64,000 nt of DNA. It comes from Prinsepia uniflora. Its lineage: Eukaryota; Streptophyta; Magnoliopsida; Rosales; Rosaceae. Below are positions 1 to 9,960 of the stretch, one piece after another. Below the pieces are notes generated by a model. The model was not told the DNA's origin. It saw only the letters and a program-made list of their open reading frames with translations, and did no database searches. Position 1 is the stretch's first letter; every line of letters starts with the position of its first letter. The stretch is taken from NCBI GenBank assembly GCA_032719365.1, contig CM064873.1, positions 40,339,742-40,403,741 on the forward strand. Direction: 5' to 3'. The position numbers and the translations under genes were made by a program.

Positions 1-1744
1 ATTTTACTGCTTTTCGCAGGTGGGTTCAGGGGAACTCTAGGTGTGATCGTGGAACCCTACCGTAAGTGTATGGTTCGGAAATGGGAGTTGACTGGTGGTT
101 TGACTTGGACGACTATTCGGATTTGGATTCGTTAGTCGGTCTAGTCATGTCAGCTTGTATTAGGACTGCACTTCGCAGTCAGGGTTGTACGTATCGGTTA
201 GACCGAGTTGGTTGTCGTGCTACTTCAGTTGTGGGTTGGTGCAACTAAGGTCGTGGATGACCTGGTAGACGACAATGGTTTAGTCAAGTTACGACAGGAT
301 AGAGATTGTTGGACAAGTTACCAGGGTTGGTACTTGTCGATGGGATCCCTGAGTGGGATACAAAGTAGTTAGTACAGGCGATTGATTCCGTTGGATACGG
401 AGTCTGGATATAGCGATGTCTGGTAGTTAGGTCTGCACGAGTCTGTGGAAGGCACTACTACCGAGAGTGGTTGTAGCTGTGGTTGTTGGGAATCGAGGAT
501 GTTCAGGGGACGTTTCCTTTTCTCGTATGAGTTGTCAGGATGACTGTACTCATAATTGTTGGGTACGAAGGAGGCAGAGTTTCTCCTATTCGAGCAGAGG
601 TGCGGGGTCGTCGCTCGGTGTGAGCGGAGATCCAGGGTTGTCAGTTTGCACATGGTGTGCTAGTGTTAGTACTGATGCTAGTGTGGATGCTTGTGTGTTG
701 ATGCTGACAGGTGATGATATTGGTACTAGTGCTGGTGCTAGTGCTGGTGATTGTGATGACGTGGAGTCACGAGTCGGGATGTGGCTCTGACGAGATGGGC
801 ATATGTTGGGTATCTGTGGTTCCAGAGTGGACCTCAGATAAGGTTAAAGTGGTTAGGGGACACGTGGTTGATGTCCGGGTATGTTGTTTCCAATCTTGTT
901 GGAACTTCGGAATCGCGAGAGGTTGCGATTGAGGTGACGAGTGGAATGCGTGTTTTCCGCATTGGTAACGGGTATGTCGAAGTCGTTTTGGGTGACTTCT
1001 CAGGTTCTACCATAAATGATGATGGTGGATGACGTTGATGATATAGATGATGGTTGGATCACTAGTACACTGATCGTGTATTGGTTGGTGGACCCGGGAT
1101 TTGTTTTGGGTCATTAAGTGGAGTTGAGTATATCGAAGTTAGGTGACTGAGATTTCTCATTTCTGCTTGGTGGCAGACGATGTTGAATTACGTGGCGTGG
1201 TGAGTGCAGCGAGTTTTGGTTGCATTCACATATGATGAATTTTGGTGTCATCGTGTTGGATCGTTCTTGGTTTTCCACGGTGGAATGCCAAGGATCGATA
1301 CGAGGTAATCAGTGAGAACCCACAGTCTCGGCGTGTCTCGTCGTAGACTAATCTATTTAAGATGTGGGAAATGGTCAAGGACTTTGGTTGGCGTGACGAT
1401 CCTCGATCGTGACGTCTATGGTCGGTTGACGTAGTGTTGGATCTGGATCGTGATTTGGGTATCCAGATAGGTGGAGAGTTTATTACTCTTACTTGGATGT
1501 TGAGTGGAGCATGATGGGACTGAACTTCTTTTCGAGGTAAATCCCATATGGCTTATTACTCGCCTGAGTAGTTGTCCGATGAGTAGGTGTCTGACGAGGT
1601 CGGATTTTGTCTGACCTAGTGTTGTGTTGATGTTGGGATTGACTTCCCTATGAAGTCAATCGATCGTATGGTAGTAATCGGTTGAGTGGGTAACCGATAG
1701 GTTTGATTTTGGTACGTCTCGGTAGACGTGAACGATATTTCAGG

Positions 1745-1945
1745 TTTTGGAATCAGATTTCTGGATGACGATTCAGGATTTGATTTTGGAACTTGAAAGA
1801 GGATTTCTGTATTTGGGTTTTGGAATCAGATTTCTGGATGACGATTCAGGATTTGATTTTGGAACTTGAAAGAGGATTTCTGTATTTGGGTTTTGGAATC
1901 GGATTCTGGGTGACGATTCAGGATTTGATTCTAGAGCTTGACTAT
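1745..1945 (+). repeat. 73-bp tandem repeat, about 2.7 copies, in E1 internal region
   Basis: The phrase TTTTGGAATC(A/G)GATT recurs at 1745, 1818 and 1891, a period of 73 bp. The first two copies are almost identical and the third is diverged and partial. E6 has a single copy at the equivalent place (around 32330), so the amplification is specific to this copy or its subfamily. Confidence 0.9.
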
Positions 1946-2822
1946 AGATTTTTTTTTATGGATTTGGGTTCGGAATGGTTATTCCTAATACTAGTTTACG
2001 GAATGATGATTTCGGATTTGAATTTGGACATGATTATGGATATGATTTCTGGGTTTGGATTCGGGATTTCTTACGAAATTGCGGATTCGGATTCGGATTT
2101 GGAAATAGATAATGGGTTGGAGTTTTGATTTGTCTAGATCGGACAGATGGACTCCATAATTGAAACGTGATTGACTACAACCTAGGTGGTTGTAGGCTGA
2201 TTGATGGGTAGATGTACGTACCTGGTTCGTTGTTCGAGGTACGACACCGGGCAGACTTGGGATGTCTGGTGACGGTATATAGGTTATACCGGTGGTGCGT
2301 TGGAGAGCGTATTGGTAGTCGGATTGGTTCTAATACCATCAGATTAGTTGAGGACGTGGACTGGACATTGGATACTGTGCATTGGGTCATGGTATTTCTA
2401 ATGGGTCTAGTTGCACACAGGTCGAGTGAAATGCTTGTGGTTAGTGTAACCACGAGTGTGTGTCATAGCAGTTTGCGACTGACGACTGTCAAGTGGTGAC
2501 AGTTTGTAGGAGGTGTCAGCGTGGATCATGGTGTGAGGTCTGATGACTCCCAGTGGGAGCAGACGTCAGGATAGTTAGTGGTTGAGCAAGGAACCGTCTA
2601 GTTGGTTGTGTCAGCGAAACGGTAGATCTGATAAGTGGGATCAGTTCGGAGCGTACGACTTCTGTCATTCGACGTGATCGAATGTAGTCGATACGATGAG
2701 AGCGTTAGTGGTACGTCTAGTTACAAACGAGGTTTATGTTGACTAGTGGGTGTACTAGGGTACACGTGTTTTGCGGTCGATTCTACTTTCCACGAGGTGG
2801 TTGTGGAATCAGGATAGTGGAG

Positions 2823-2911
2823 TTTCAAGAACGAAACTAATTAAGGAGGGAAGAACGGTTAGATTAGGTCGGTTGGAATTTCGAGGACGAAATTAATTAA
2901 GGAGGGAAGGT
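2823..2911 (+). other. Polypurine tract of E1, with a duplicated PPT module
   Basis: The tract AATTAAGGAGGGAAGG directly precedes the LTR start at 2912 and would prime plus-strand synthesis. A second copy of the module (AACTAATTAAGGAGGGAAG) lies about 55 bp upstream, at 2840-2857. Each module is preceded by a small inverted repeat, AATTTCG-AGGA-CGAAATT in the proximal copy. The same hairpin-plus-purine module precedes the 3' LTR in E6, E7 and E8. Confidence 0.85.
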
Positions 2912-3043
2912 TGTAACGACCCGTCCCAAATTTCATGGTTAGATTAGTGACTAATCACGATTAGTGAGGCTAATCCGTGATTAGTAGAGCGAAATCGGAC
3001 GAGCGGTGCGAAATGACCGTTTTGCCCCTGATGGTGGCAAAAC

Positions 3044-3390
3044 GTTGACTTTTTAATCGGGCGGTCAAATGGACTTTGACCGATGACCGTGACGTAGTTC
3101 GTGACGTCACGAGTTCATAGACAGGTGGCACGTTCAATTCCGACGTTCGAGGAGGAAGTTATGACGTTCGGAAGTTTAGGGGCATTTTGGTAATTTAGGT
3201 TAAATGGGGTCAAATGTTGACTTTTTGACCGGGAGGTCCGATGGCCGAGGGCCGAAGACCGTTACGTAGATAAGGACGATACGAATCCATAGACAGGCGG
3301 CACACTGAAATCGGACTTCGAACGGGAGAGTTATGGGTCACGGAAGTTCGATTTCACTATGCACGAACTTCGAGACGGGGACGTTTCGGC
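3044..3390 (+). repeat. Diverged ~170-bp tandem duplication in LTR U3
   Basis: Two units start with GTTGACTTTTT at 3044 and 3216. Each contains, in the same order, a GTC..ATGG..GACCG block, TACGTAG-type or GTGACGTAG blocks, CATAGACAGG(T/C)GGCAC, and GAAGTTATG or GAGAGTTATGGG. The pair is present in every well-preserved U3 of the superfamily here (for example 27020-27350 in E6 and, inverted, 44920-45110 in E8), so it predates their split. Confidence 0.8.
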
Positions 3391-3426
3391 GAAATCTGAT
3401 TGGGTGGATATTTTGGTGGGCCCCAT

Positions 3427-3452
3427 GGATGAGTGACAAGTGTCACTCATCC
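3427..3452. promoter_or_regulatory. 26-bp palindrome upstream of the LTR core promoter
   Basis: Two perfect 12-bp arms (GGATGAGTGACA / TGTCACTCATCC) flank a 2-bp centre. An AT-rich, TATA-like stretch follows within about 40-80 bp. The palindrome recurs at equivalent positions in E7 (41198-41223, 59808-59833), E8 (44704-44729, 50785-50810) and E11 (63871-63896). A role as a dimeric transcription-factor site is inference. Confidence 0.7.
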
Positions 3453-4201
3453 CATTACTTTGATCCCCCAAAATGTGGATCTAAATAATTAAATATTATT
3501 ATTTTAATTATTTTATAATTTAACCTAACAACTATTAATCATAACCATCCATTTCAACCCTACCTTTTAATCCTCACCATCAATCTCTCCTTCTCTCATC
3601 AGCCATCTCCTTCATCTTTGTTCATCCTTCCACCCGAAACCCCATAACACCATTTTCTCCATTTTCTTCCTTTTCCTTCAAAAACCAAAACACACAATCA
3701 CACTTCACCATTCATCACTTGTATGAGCGGGGAATGACCGTGGGGGAAGGGTGAAGGGCTGAGGACGGAAAGGGTGGACGGTGGCCCACGGTGGAGGACA
3801 CGGCGGAGGAGAACCCGTGAGGTAAGGAAATTTCAAAAAGTCGAAATTGGGTTTTAATGGGTTTTACTCGATTCCATTAATTGGGTGAGGTTCCTAGGAC
3901 TCCCAGGAGATGAATGGGATTGATTTCGAGGCATTAGACGGCCTGGAACAGCCGTGAACGGCGGGAGAAGTCACGGCCGCCATGGCCAAGCTCGAAGGTA
4001 TGGTTTTTGATGTTTTCCTTCCATTTTAATGTCATAGGACTGTAGGTTAGGATTAGAGGATGAAAATGGGACAAACGGGAACGGTTTTGGTGGCCGGACG
4101 GCGGAGAACCGGCCGGGTCAAGCCGCGGGTCACGGCGACCCGGTTGCAGACATTCGGGTCGACCCGCGAGGAGGCAGGGATGACTGATGATGTCATCCTG
4201 A

Positions 4202-4334
4202 TGACGTCATCATGTCAGGGATGACGTCATCATGTCAGACTGACATGTCAGACAGTGGGCCAATGGGAGCGTGACACGTGTCACTGTCAGGGGCTGTCAG
4301 TGATGACGTCATGCTGACGTCAGCGATGACGTCA
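4202..4334. promoter_or_regulatory. Cluster of five TGACGTCA palindromes plus a G-box palindrome
   Basis: TGACGTCA occurs at 4202-4209, 4222-4229, 4304-4311, 4315-4322 and 4327-4334. CACGTG lies at 4275-4280 inside the longer palindrome GTGACACGTGTCAC (4271-4284). In plants TGACG and ACGT-core sites are bound by bZIP factors. The cluster lies downstream of the predicted promoter, in the leader, and I do not see it in the other LTRs. Confidence 0.65.
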
Positions 4335-4695
4335 GCAGGTACTGTAGCAGGCGCGTGAAGCCTACGCGCAGCCACTTCAGGCGGCGCGTGAGGGCGCGTG
4401 GCAGGGAATCTGGGGAAGGTTCCAACATACGAAATCATCTATTCGATGTAACGAACATTTTGGGACTGGTTTCGTGTCGATCGGACACCGTCTCGATATG
4501 TTTCGGAGCATCGGAAGGTTTAGGTTCGGGATTAAAAATAGTTAAAAATACGGGAAAATTACGGGGCTTTGATAGGAGGTTAATTAAGTAGTTAGTAACC
4601 TTCTATTACGATTTGGACAGGTTTGGGAGTCCCGGTGACGGTGATCGGCTCGGGGAGCCGTATGGCACGCAAATCGAGGCGGCAGCTCGGACGGT

Positions 4696-5819
4696 CTGTG
4701 AGTGGACCTTGTTTTCTAAATTGGTGCATGCATAAATGTTTATTATATGTTTTATTACTTGTTTGATGATGCCATGGGTGCATTTGTATGTGGTTACGTA
4801 TAAGCACGTATTTCGAGGTTTCGGCCTTATACGGTGCTTATACGGGTCTGTATTTCTTTATTGATTTAAATGAACTGAATTTGGATTTCAAAATGATAAA
4901 CTCGGGTATGAGACCCATTTGGTTTTGTCTCGGGCATATGACCTCAGATTCCGGGCACGGTGCCCAGTTGGTGTCCTATGTTCGGGTACGAGACCCAGTC
5001 ACTTTACGGTTTTGGATTTCAGGTCAGGGAACCTTAAATGGATTTCCCGGTTCATGACGGTTTATGGGAACCGGCATGAACTCTTAATATGGTATCATGG
5101 TTCATGACGGTTTATGGGAACCGGCATGAACCCTTGTTGGTTATTACGGTACATGACGGTTTATGGGAACCGGCATGTTACCTGGTTATGTTATTACAGT
5201 ACATGACGGTTTACGGGAACCGGCATGTTACCTAATTATGGATATTATGGATCATGACGGTTCAGGGGAACCGGTCATGAATGTTTATGTTATGTATATA
5301 TATGTTCGTCTACCTTCCTTTACTTCTATTATCTCCTCCGGGGAGGGTCGTTGGCCTGGGTGGACCCCGGAGTAGTCACGGAGCACCGACTGAGTGGAGT
5401 CACCCCCAGTTGGGTTCCTTACTCTCAGGAAGGCTATGATTACTATTACCTCGGGTAGGGTCAGTGGTCTTCGGACATTGATCTTGACTTTGAGAAGACT
5501 CGGATTGAGACCTGGGTAGCACGCGCGTGGCTTTGGATACCGTGACGGGATTGGTTGTGTGACTTATATATATGTATGTGATGAATATATGATATATGAT
5601 ATGTGGTGTGTACAGGTGTGCACAGGATTTGGGCAGTGGCCCGTATGGTCGTTTTTATTGTGGTCCTTTCGACCTTAGTTTATATCTGCTTTGGGCTTAG
5701 TCCCACATATGGTTGTTTTGGATAAATGGTTTTCGAATGCATGCATGCTTTTTAGTGGAGGGTACAAATGTCTTCCTTATTAAATGTTTTTATAAACTCT
5801 TTGTTTTGTCCACTCACAG
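4696..5819 (+). repeat. E1 LTR hairpin module between 12-bp inverted repeats
   Basis: The arms CTGTGAGTGGAC (4696-4707) and GTCCACTCACAG (5808-5819) are perfect reverse complements 1.1 kb apart. Inside them lie TGCATGCA motifs at 4725-4732 and 5738-5745. Between those, five ~50-bp repeats (5053-5281) each contain CGGTT..GGGAACCG flanked by CATG, able to fold with a CGGTT/AACCG stem. The equivalent module is found in E3-E8 and E10 with different hairpin sequences in the different families. Confidence 0.8.
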
Positions 5820-6025
5820 TTTTTAATGTTTTGACTGCCCTTCAGGTTGACATCGGATGTGGGCTGTAGCAGAGATCGAGATATCACATGCCTCCTCCGG
5901 ATCCTGGCGTACTCTGATAGCCCGGGAGGGCAATGGTCGGAAATATCCCTTGTCTGACACTCCGTGTCAGACGGGAGCAGGGTCATCTCGCACTAATCCC
6001 CAGGGGATTGGGATGGGTCCTGTCA

Positions 6026-7989
6026 ATAATCATAATCATAAAAATCATGGAAATATTTATGCATGAATTAAATTTGAAAGCAACGTCCACTCACACACGA
6101 ATTTTAAGGCTCGGTTTCGCGCCGCACGCATTCCCGTAATTTCTGGAATTTTCCAGAAAACCCAAGTCCTTCCCGAAAACACATTCCTGGGTCAATAAGG
6201 TTTCAAATAACAACATACTAATTTCCCATAATTTTCCGGGAATTAATCGTTAATTAAAAAACGTAACCTAAACCTTCGGACCCTCGAAATAACATCGAAA
6301 CGGTGTCCGATAATTTCGAACCCAACGTTAAAATGTTCGTTATAAAGTGTAGGACAAAACTCATGTTGGACTTACCTCGAAAATCGGACCCATGCGCCCT
6401 CACGCGGCGCCGTGAGTGGCTGCGCGTGAGACTCACGCGCTGCTACAGTGCGGACACTGTTCACCTTCCTCACCCGATTCCACTGTGAAACGGGTCCGAT
6501 AACCCGCTCAATAACCCGTTCCAATTCTTGCCAAACCAACCTCCATCCCTTCAATTGAGTAATCAAACATCTTCAGTTTAAGTCTAATTGTTGTTCTGTA
6601 ACGTTAGGTTTGTAAGAACTTACCTAAAAACCCACGACTCGACGATGGACATCGAAGAACAGACGAACACTGTTCGTTCCTCAATCTCGACCATTTTCGT
6701 TTGTTTCCTTGAAATTGATCCACTCAGAGGCTTCATAGGGTTTGTATAAGTTTGCTTCTCAGGCCAATTTCCCCCTTAAACCCCTCCAACTCCACGACTC
6801 AAACTCGGTTTTCCCCTCAGTCGCCAAGTCCGTTCGAAGCCAAAATAGCAACAATTAACTTGCCTCTTGCACTGGATCGACTGGGAATGATCCCAGAAGA
6901 CTCAATGAATCCTTAATTTACCATGGGCTGGCCTACATTTTGAAATTGGACTCTCACTCCCTCAAGAACCCGTTTCGGATTTTGGACTCTCCTCTCACAA
7001 TTTTCATCCCATTCCTCCCTCTCTCAGTCTCAACACTACACTCTCACCTCCTGGATCCCCTTCTCGCTCACAATTTCGCTCAATTTGGCCTTGGAAAGGT
7101 CGATCATGGCCTGATCAATGTCTCTGTTTTTCTCAGCTCCCATGGCACCAACCCAGCGTCTTGTTCCCCGCACAGACACCACTCGACCTCTGCTCCACCC
7201 ACTCCAAGTCACCCGTGGCCTCAAATTCCACTCAAACACTCTCACCCACACTGAGCACTCGCCAGCACGATCTCTGTGCTTCCTCAAAAACCAACACGGC
7301 GTCGTGCCCGTGCACTGCCCAAAACACCCCACTGTATGAACAACCCAGCACGCCTAACACTAAGTCTGCAGTTCCAAACATTCTTCTCCCAATGTCACTA
7401 ACTGTTAATAATCAATTCATTGGGCAGACTAAACAATTCCCTCAACCCATGCTCTGTTTCTGAAAGGAGAACCACGCCGCACACGGCTGTCCCAAAACAA
7501 TGGCCAATTTACCCTTTTGCCCTCACTTGGCAAATTACCAAATTGCCCCTCACCTTCTGTGACCCGTAACTTGGTCACCCGATATCCGTTTCAAGCGTGC
7601 TGCCTGTCGTTGTACTCGGGGCTTCGAGACGAACCTAACGGTCTTCGAGTCATGCGAACATCAATCGTATTCCAAAAAGTCAACTTTTTCCCCTATAACA
7701 TCCAAATTACGATAATGCCCCTGGACTTCCGAACGTCATAACTTTCACCTCGAACGTCGGAATCGAAAGTGCTGCTTGTATATGAACTCGTGACATCCCA
7801 AACTACGCCACGGTCATTGGTCAAAGTCCATTTGACCGCCCGAATAAAAAGTCATGTTTTACCCCCAACTAGGGGTAAAACGGTCATTTTGCATCATTCG
7901 TCCGATTCCACCCAACTAATCATCGATTAAACCTCAGTAATCATGATTAGTTACTAATCTAATCCTGAATTCCGGGATGGGTCGTTACA
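6026..7989 (-). mobile_element. E2 3' LTR, part right of the E1 insertion
   Basis: This is a reverse-oriented LTR segment ending GGGATGGGTCGTTACA at 7989, the inverted form of the TGTAACGACCC start. It is nearly identical to 10054-11970. The main difference is a block of about 47 bp around 6392-6440, rich in CACGCG and GCGCGTGA, that is missing from the right copy near 10422. The left part of this LTR lies beyond E1, outside the window. Confidence 0.88.
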
Positions 7990-9215
7990 ATCTTCCCCCC
8001 TTAAAGAATTTTGTCCCCGAAATTCCAATCGATCAAAACTCAAACGTTCCTCCCTCCTAAAACCAGTTTCGTTCTCGAAATTTCCAATTATCCTTATTTC
8101 ACATCCACCTTGTGGGAAAACTTTTCGACCTCGCGACACGTGTAAACCCGTACACCAACTAACTCATCTGTACTCAGACGTCCCAGTACCGACCACACTC
8201 GACCACCTCGAGTGAAAGTGATCACTTGACGTCTGCCCCCACTAGGAATCACCAAATCTCACTTGTCAGTCCGTGCTGACGCTACCAGCCAAACTGTCAC
8301 CACTAAACCATCCTAGTAAAGCGGCAATCAACAGCTAATTGGTGTTACTCAAAGTAGCGTAAGATTAATAACACGATCTCCTCTCGCAGGGCAAGCCCAA
8401 CCCTGCGGCATATATCAATCTCAAAATCCAGTTCACACAAATCCCAAGTGTGTCGGAACTAAGCCGAATGCCAACACGTACAACCAAACCACTGGTACCT
8501 CCCACGTACCATCACTAAATACCACTCGGCCTGTCCGGTACCAATCCTCGTACACCGTACAGGGTACGTACATCCATCTCCAACAAATCCACTACATGGT
8601 TCACAGTCAATCACATCCTAACACTAGGGTTTCTTGTTCAATCTCATACTAGACAAATCGATCATTCTAACTCATCATCCACTCTAGAACCATGGTCACC
8701 CGATCAGTAACATCAACTCCCAAACACGTCATCCAAGATGTACCGATCCATGCACGCTCTCCAAGACTTATATAGTCAAGCCGAATAGGCGTCTAATCTT
8801 ATTCACAAATACCGAGGCGCACCAACCCCGAATCTATCGGATACCCGCTCAAACGGTTACCACATCACATCCGATTGACTTCGAAAAGAAGCCAACCCCA
8901 ATCGCACATATCTACGACTGACCAATTAGACCCTGTTGGATATCCACTCATCCACAGGTCAAGCCTCGAGTTCAACTCATAGCCGTTCCCACTCGCTCGA
9001 GTACGGATTAACTTCGAAGAGAAGTTCGGTCCAACTATTCCCATATCCAAACATTTATGACAGAGCGATAAGCTCTACACCTAGCCTGATCAAGGCGATC
9101 ACAATTCGAGTCCGTTACCACGTCACCCGACTGGTAACGCCGCGATCCCTAGATCGTCACCACGCCTGAGGCCCACAACATCATAATCCAGATCCACCTA
9201 GGATCCACGCACGCT
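7990..9215 (-). mobile_element. E2 internal region (non-coding, PPT side)
   Basis: It starts with the inverted purine tract (ATCTTCCCCCCTTAAAG) and an inverted ATTTCGGGGAC-type motif. It then shows patches matching the inverted E6/E1 internal region, for example the AAAGCGG stretch near 8318 and GATCCACCTAGGATCC near 9195. No gag or pol is seen. The right boundary is approximate because the sequence passes into a different LTR body. Confidence 0.7.
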
Positions 9216-9960
9216 CACAACTCACCCACACACGAATTCCTCACCTCCCAAACTTGTCCCTATCTCCCTCTCAATTTCTGATCACTCTTCACTCATCAGA
9301 ACACACCAACCCTCACGATCACCCCTCAATTTCTCTCAATTCCTCCCTCTGTTTTCTGTTCTTCGAACACAAACACACACACACACACGGGTACACGATT
9401 ACCCCAAATAATTGGACCGTGTATGCTAGAAACCTCTAGCCCTCCTACATGTGTCACCATCCCACAATTCTTCTCCCATGTGGCTAAATCTCAGCCCTCC
9501 ATTGTCCCTCTCTGTTGCACAAATCCCCATGTGCAAAAGACCAAACTGCCCTTCTTTTTAAACCAAAATTACGATCTTACCACTACCTTTCTAGACCCGT
9601 AACTCACATATTGTAAGTTCGATGAATACGTGCCGCCTGTCATCGAACTCAGGACGATGAGATCTATCTAATTATCCTAGGTCAACGTACCAAAACCCAT
9701 TCGTAACAAAAGTCAACTTTTACCCCTAGTTTAACCAACTTACGGTTATGCCCTCAACCTTCCGAACATCATAACTTCCTCCTCGGAAGTCGGAATCGGG
9801 CGTGTCACCTGCCTACGGATTCGTGACGTCCTAAACTACGTCCCTGTCATCGGTCAATACCAAATTGACCGCTCGAACTAAAAGTTAACTTTTTGCCCGA
9901 ACTAGGGGCAAAATCATCATTCTACCCTAACGAACTTATTGGGACCAACTAACCATCATC
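9216..9960 (-). mobile_element. Chimeric fragment: leader and U3 of another inverted LTR lacking its end
   Basis: Positions 9540-9945 carry the two inverted U3 units (GTGCCGCCTGTC and GTGTCACCTGCC cores, two AAAGTYAACTTTT blocks), but the terminal GGGTCGTTACA is missing. At about 9960 the sequence switches to mid-LTR sequence (AAGCATAAGAGTGACTATAG), which matches 56541-56630. The join looks like a deletion or recombination scar. A short (CA)n run lies near 9370-9388. Confidence 0.6.

Larger units (their letters stand above)
1..2911 (+). mobile_element. E1 internal region of a non-coding LTR retrotransposon (LARD), 5' truncated by window edge
   Basis: This stretch ends in the purine-rich tract immediately before an LTR. 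It is collinear in many patches with the E6 internal region (about 30390-33588) and, in reverse complement, with the E8 internal region (45240-47000). An example is the motif GGATTCGGGATTTCTTACGA near 2056, seen again near 32493 and inverted near 46330. No frame encodes a recognisable gag or pol domain; the short open frames are chance. The 5' LTR and primer-binding site lie outside the window. LARD status is inferred from the collinearity with E6. Confidence 0.8.
2912..6025 (+). mobile_element. E1 3' LTR (3114 bp)
   Basis: The LTR begins TGTAACGACCCG and ends GGGATGGGTCCTGTCA. It is inserted in an E2 LTR: sequence from 6026 continues exactly where the E2 right LTR reads from 10054, so 6026-6030 (ATAAT) should be the right target-site duplication. 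Visible parts in order are a GC-rich U3 with a diverged internal duplication, a 26-bp palindrome, an AT-rich TATA-like stretch (about 3485-3530), a CT-rich leader, a TGACGTCA cluster, and a hairpin array between 12-bp inverted repeats. The LTR has no coding capacity. Confidence 0.92.

Noticed and set aside
5053..5281. Regularly spaced repeats that could suggest a CRISPR array
   Set aside because: Five units within a plant LTR, degenerate repeats with degenerate spacers, and no cas genes. They are minisatellite-like hairpins.
4696..5819. Interpretation of the bracketing arms as 5' (GTGAGT) and 3' (CACAG) splice sites
   Set aside because: In E4, E8 and E10 the downstream arm ends CACAC and lacks AG, and the outer pair covaries instead. 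Splicing cannot be excluded for E1, E3 and E6 without transcripts.
6940..7463. Set of frames repeated at 10920-11443
   Set aside because: Copies of E2 LTR leader sequence; conservation reflects LTR identity, not coding selection.
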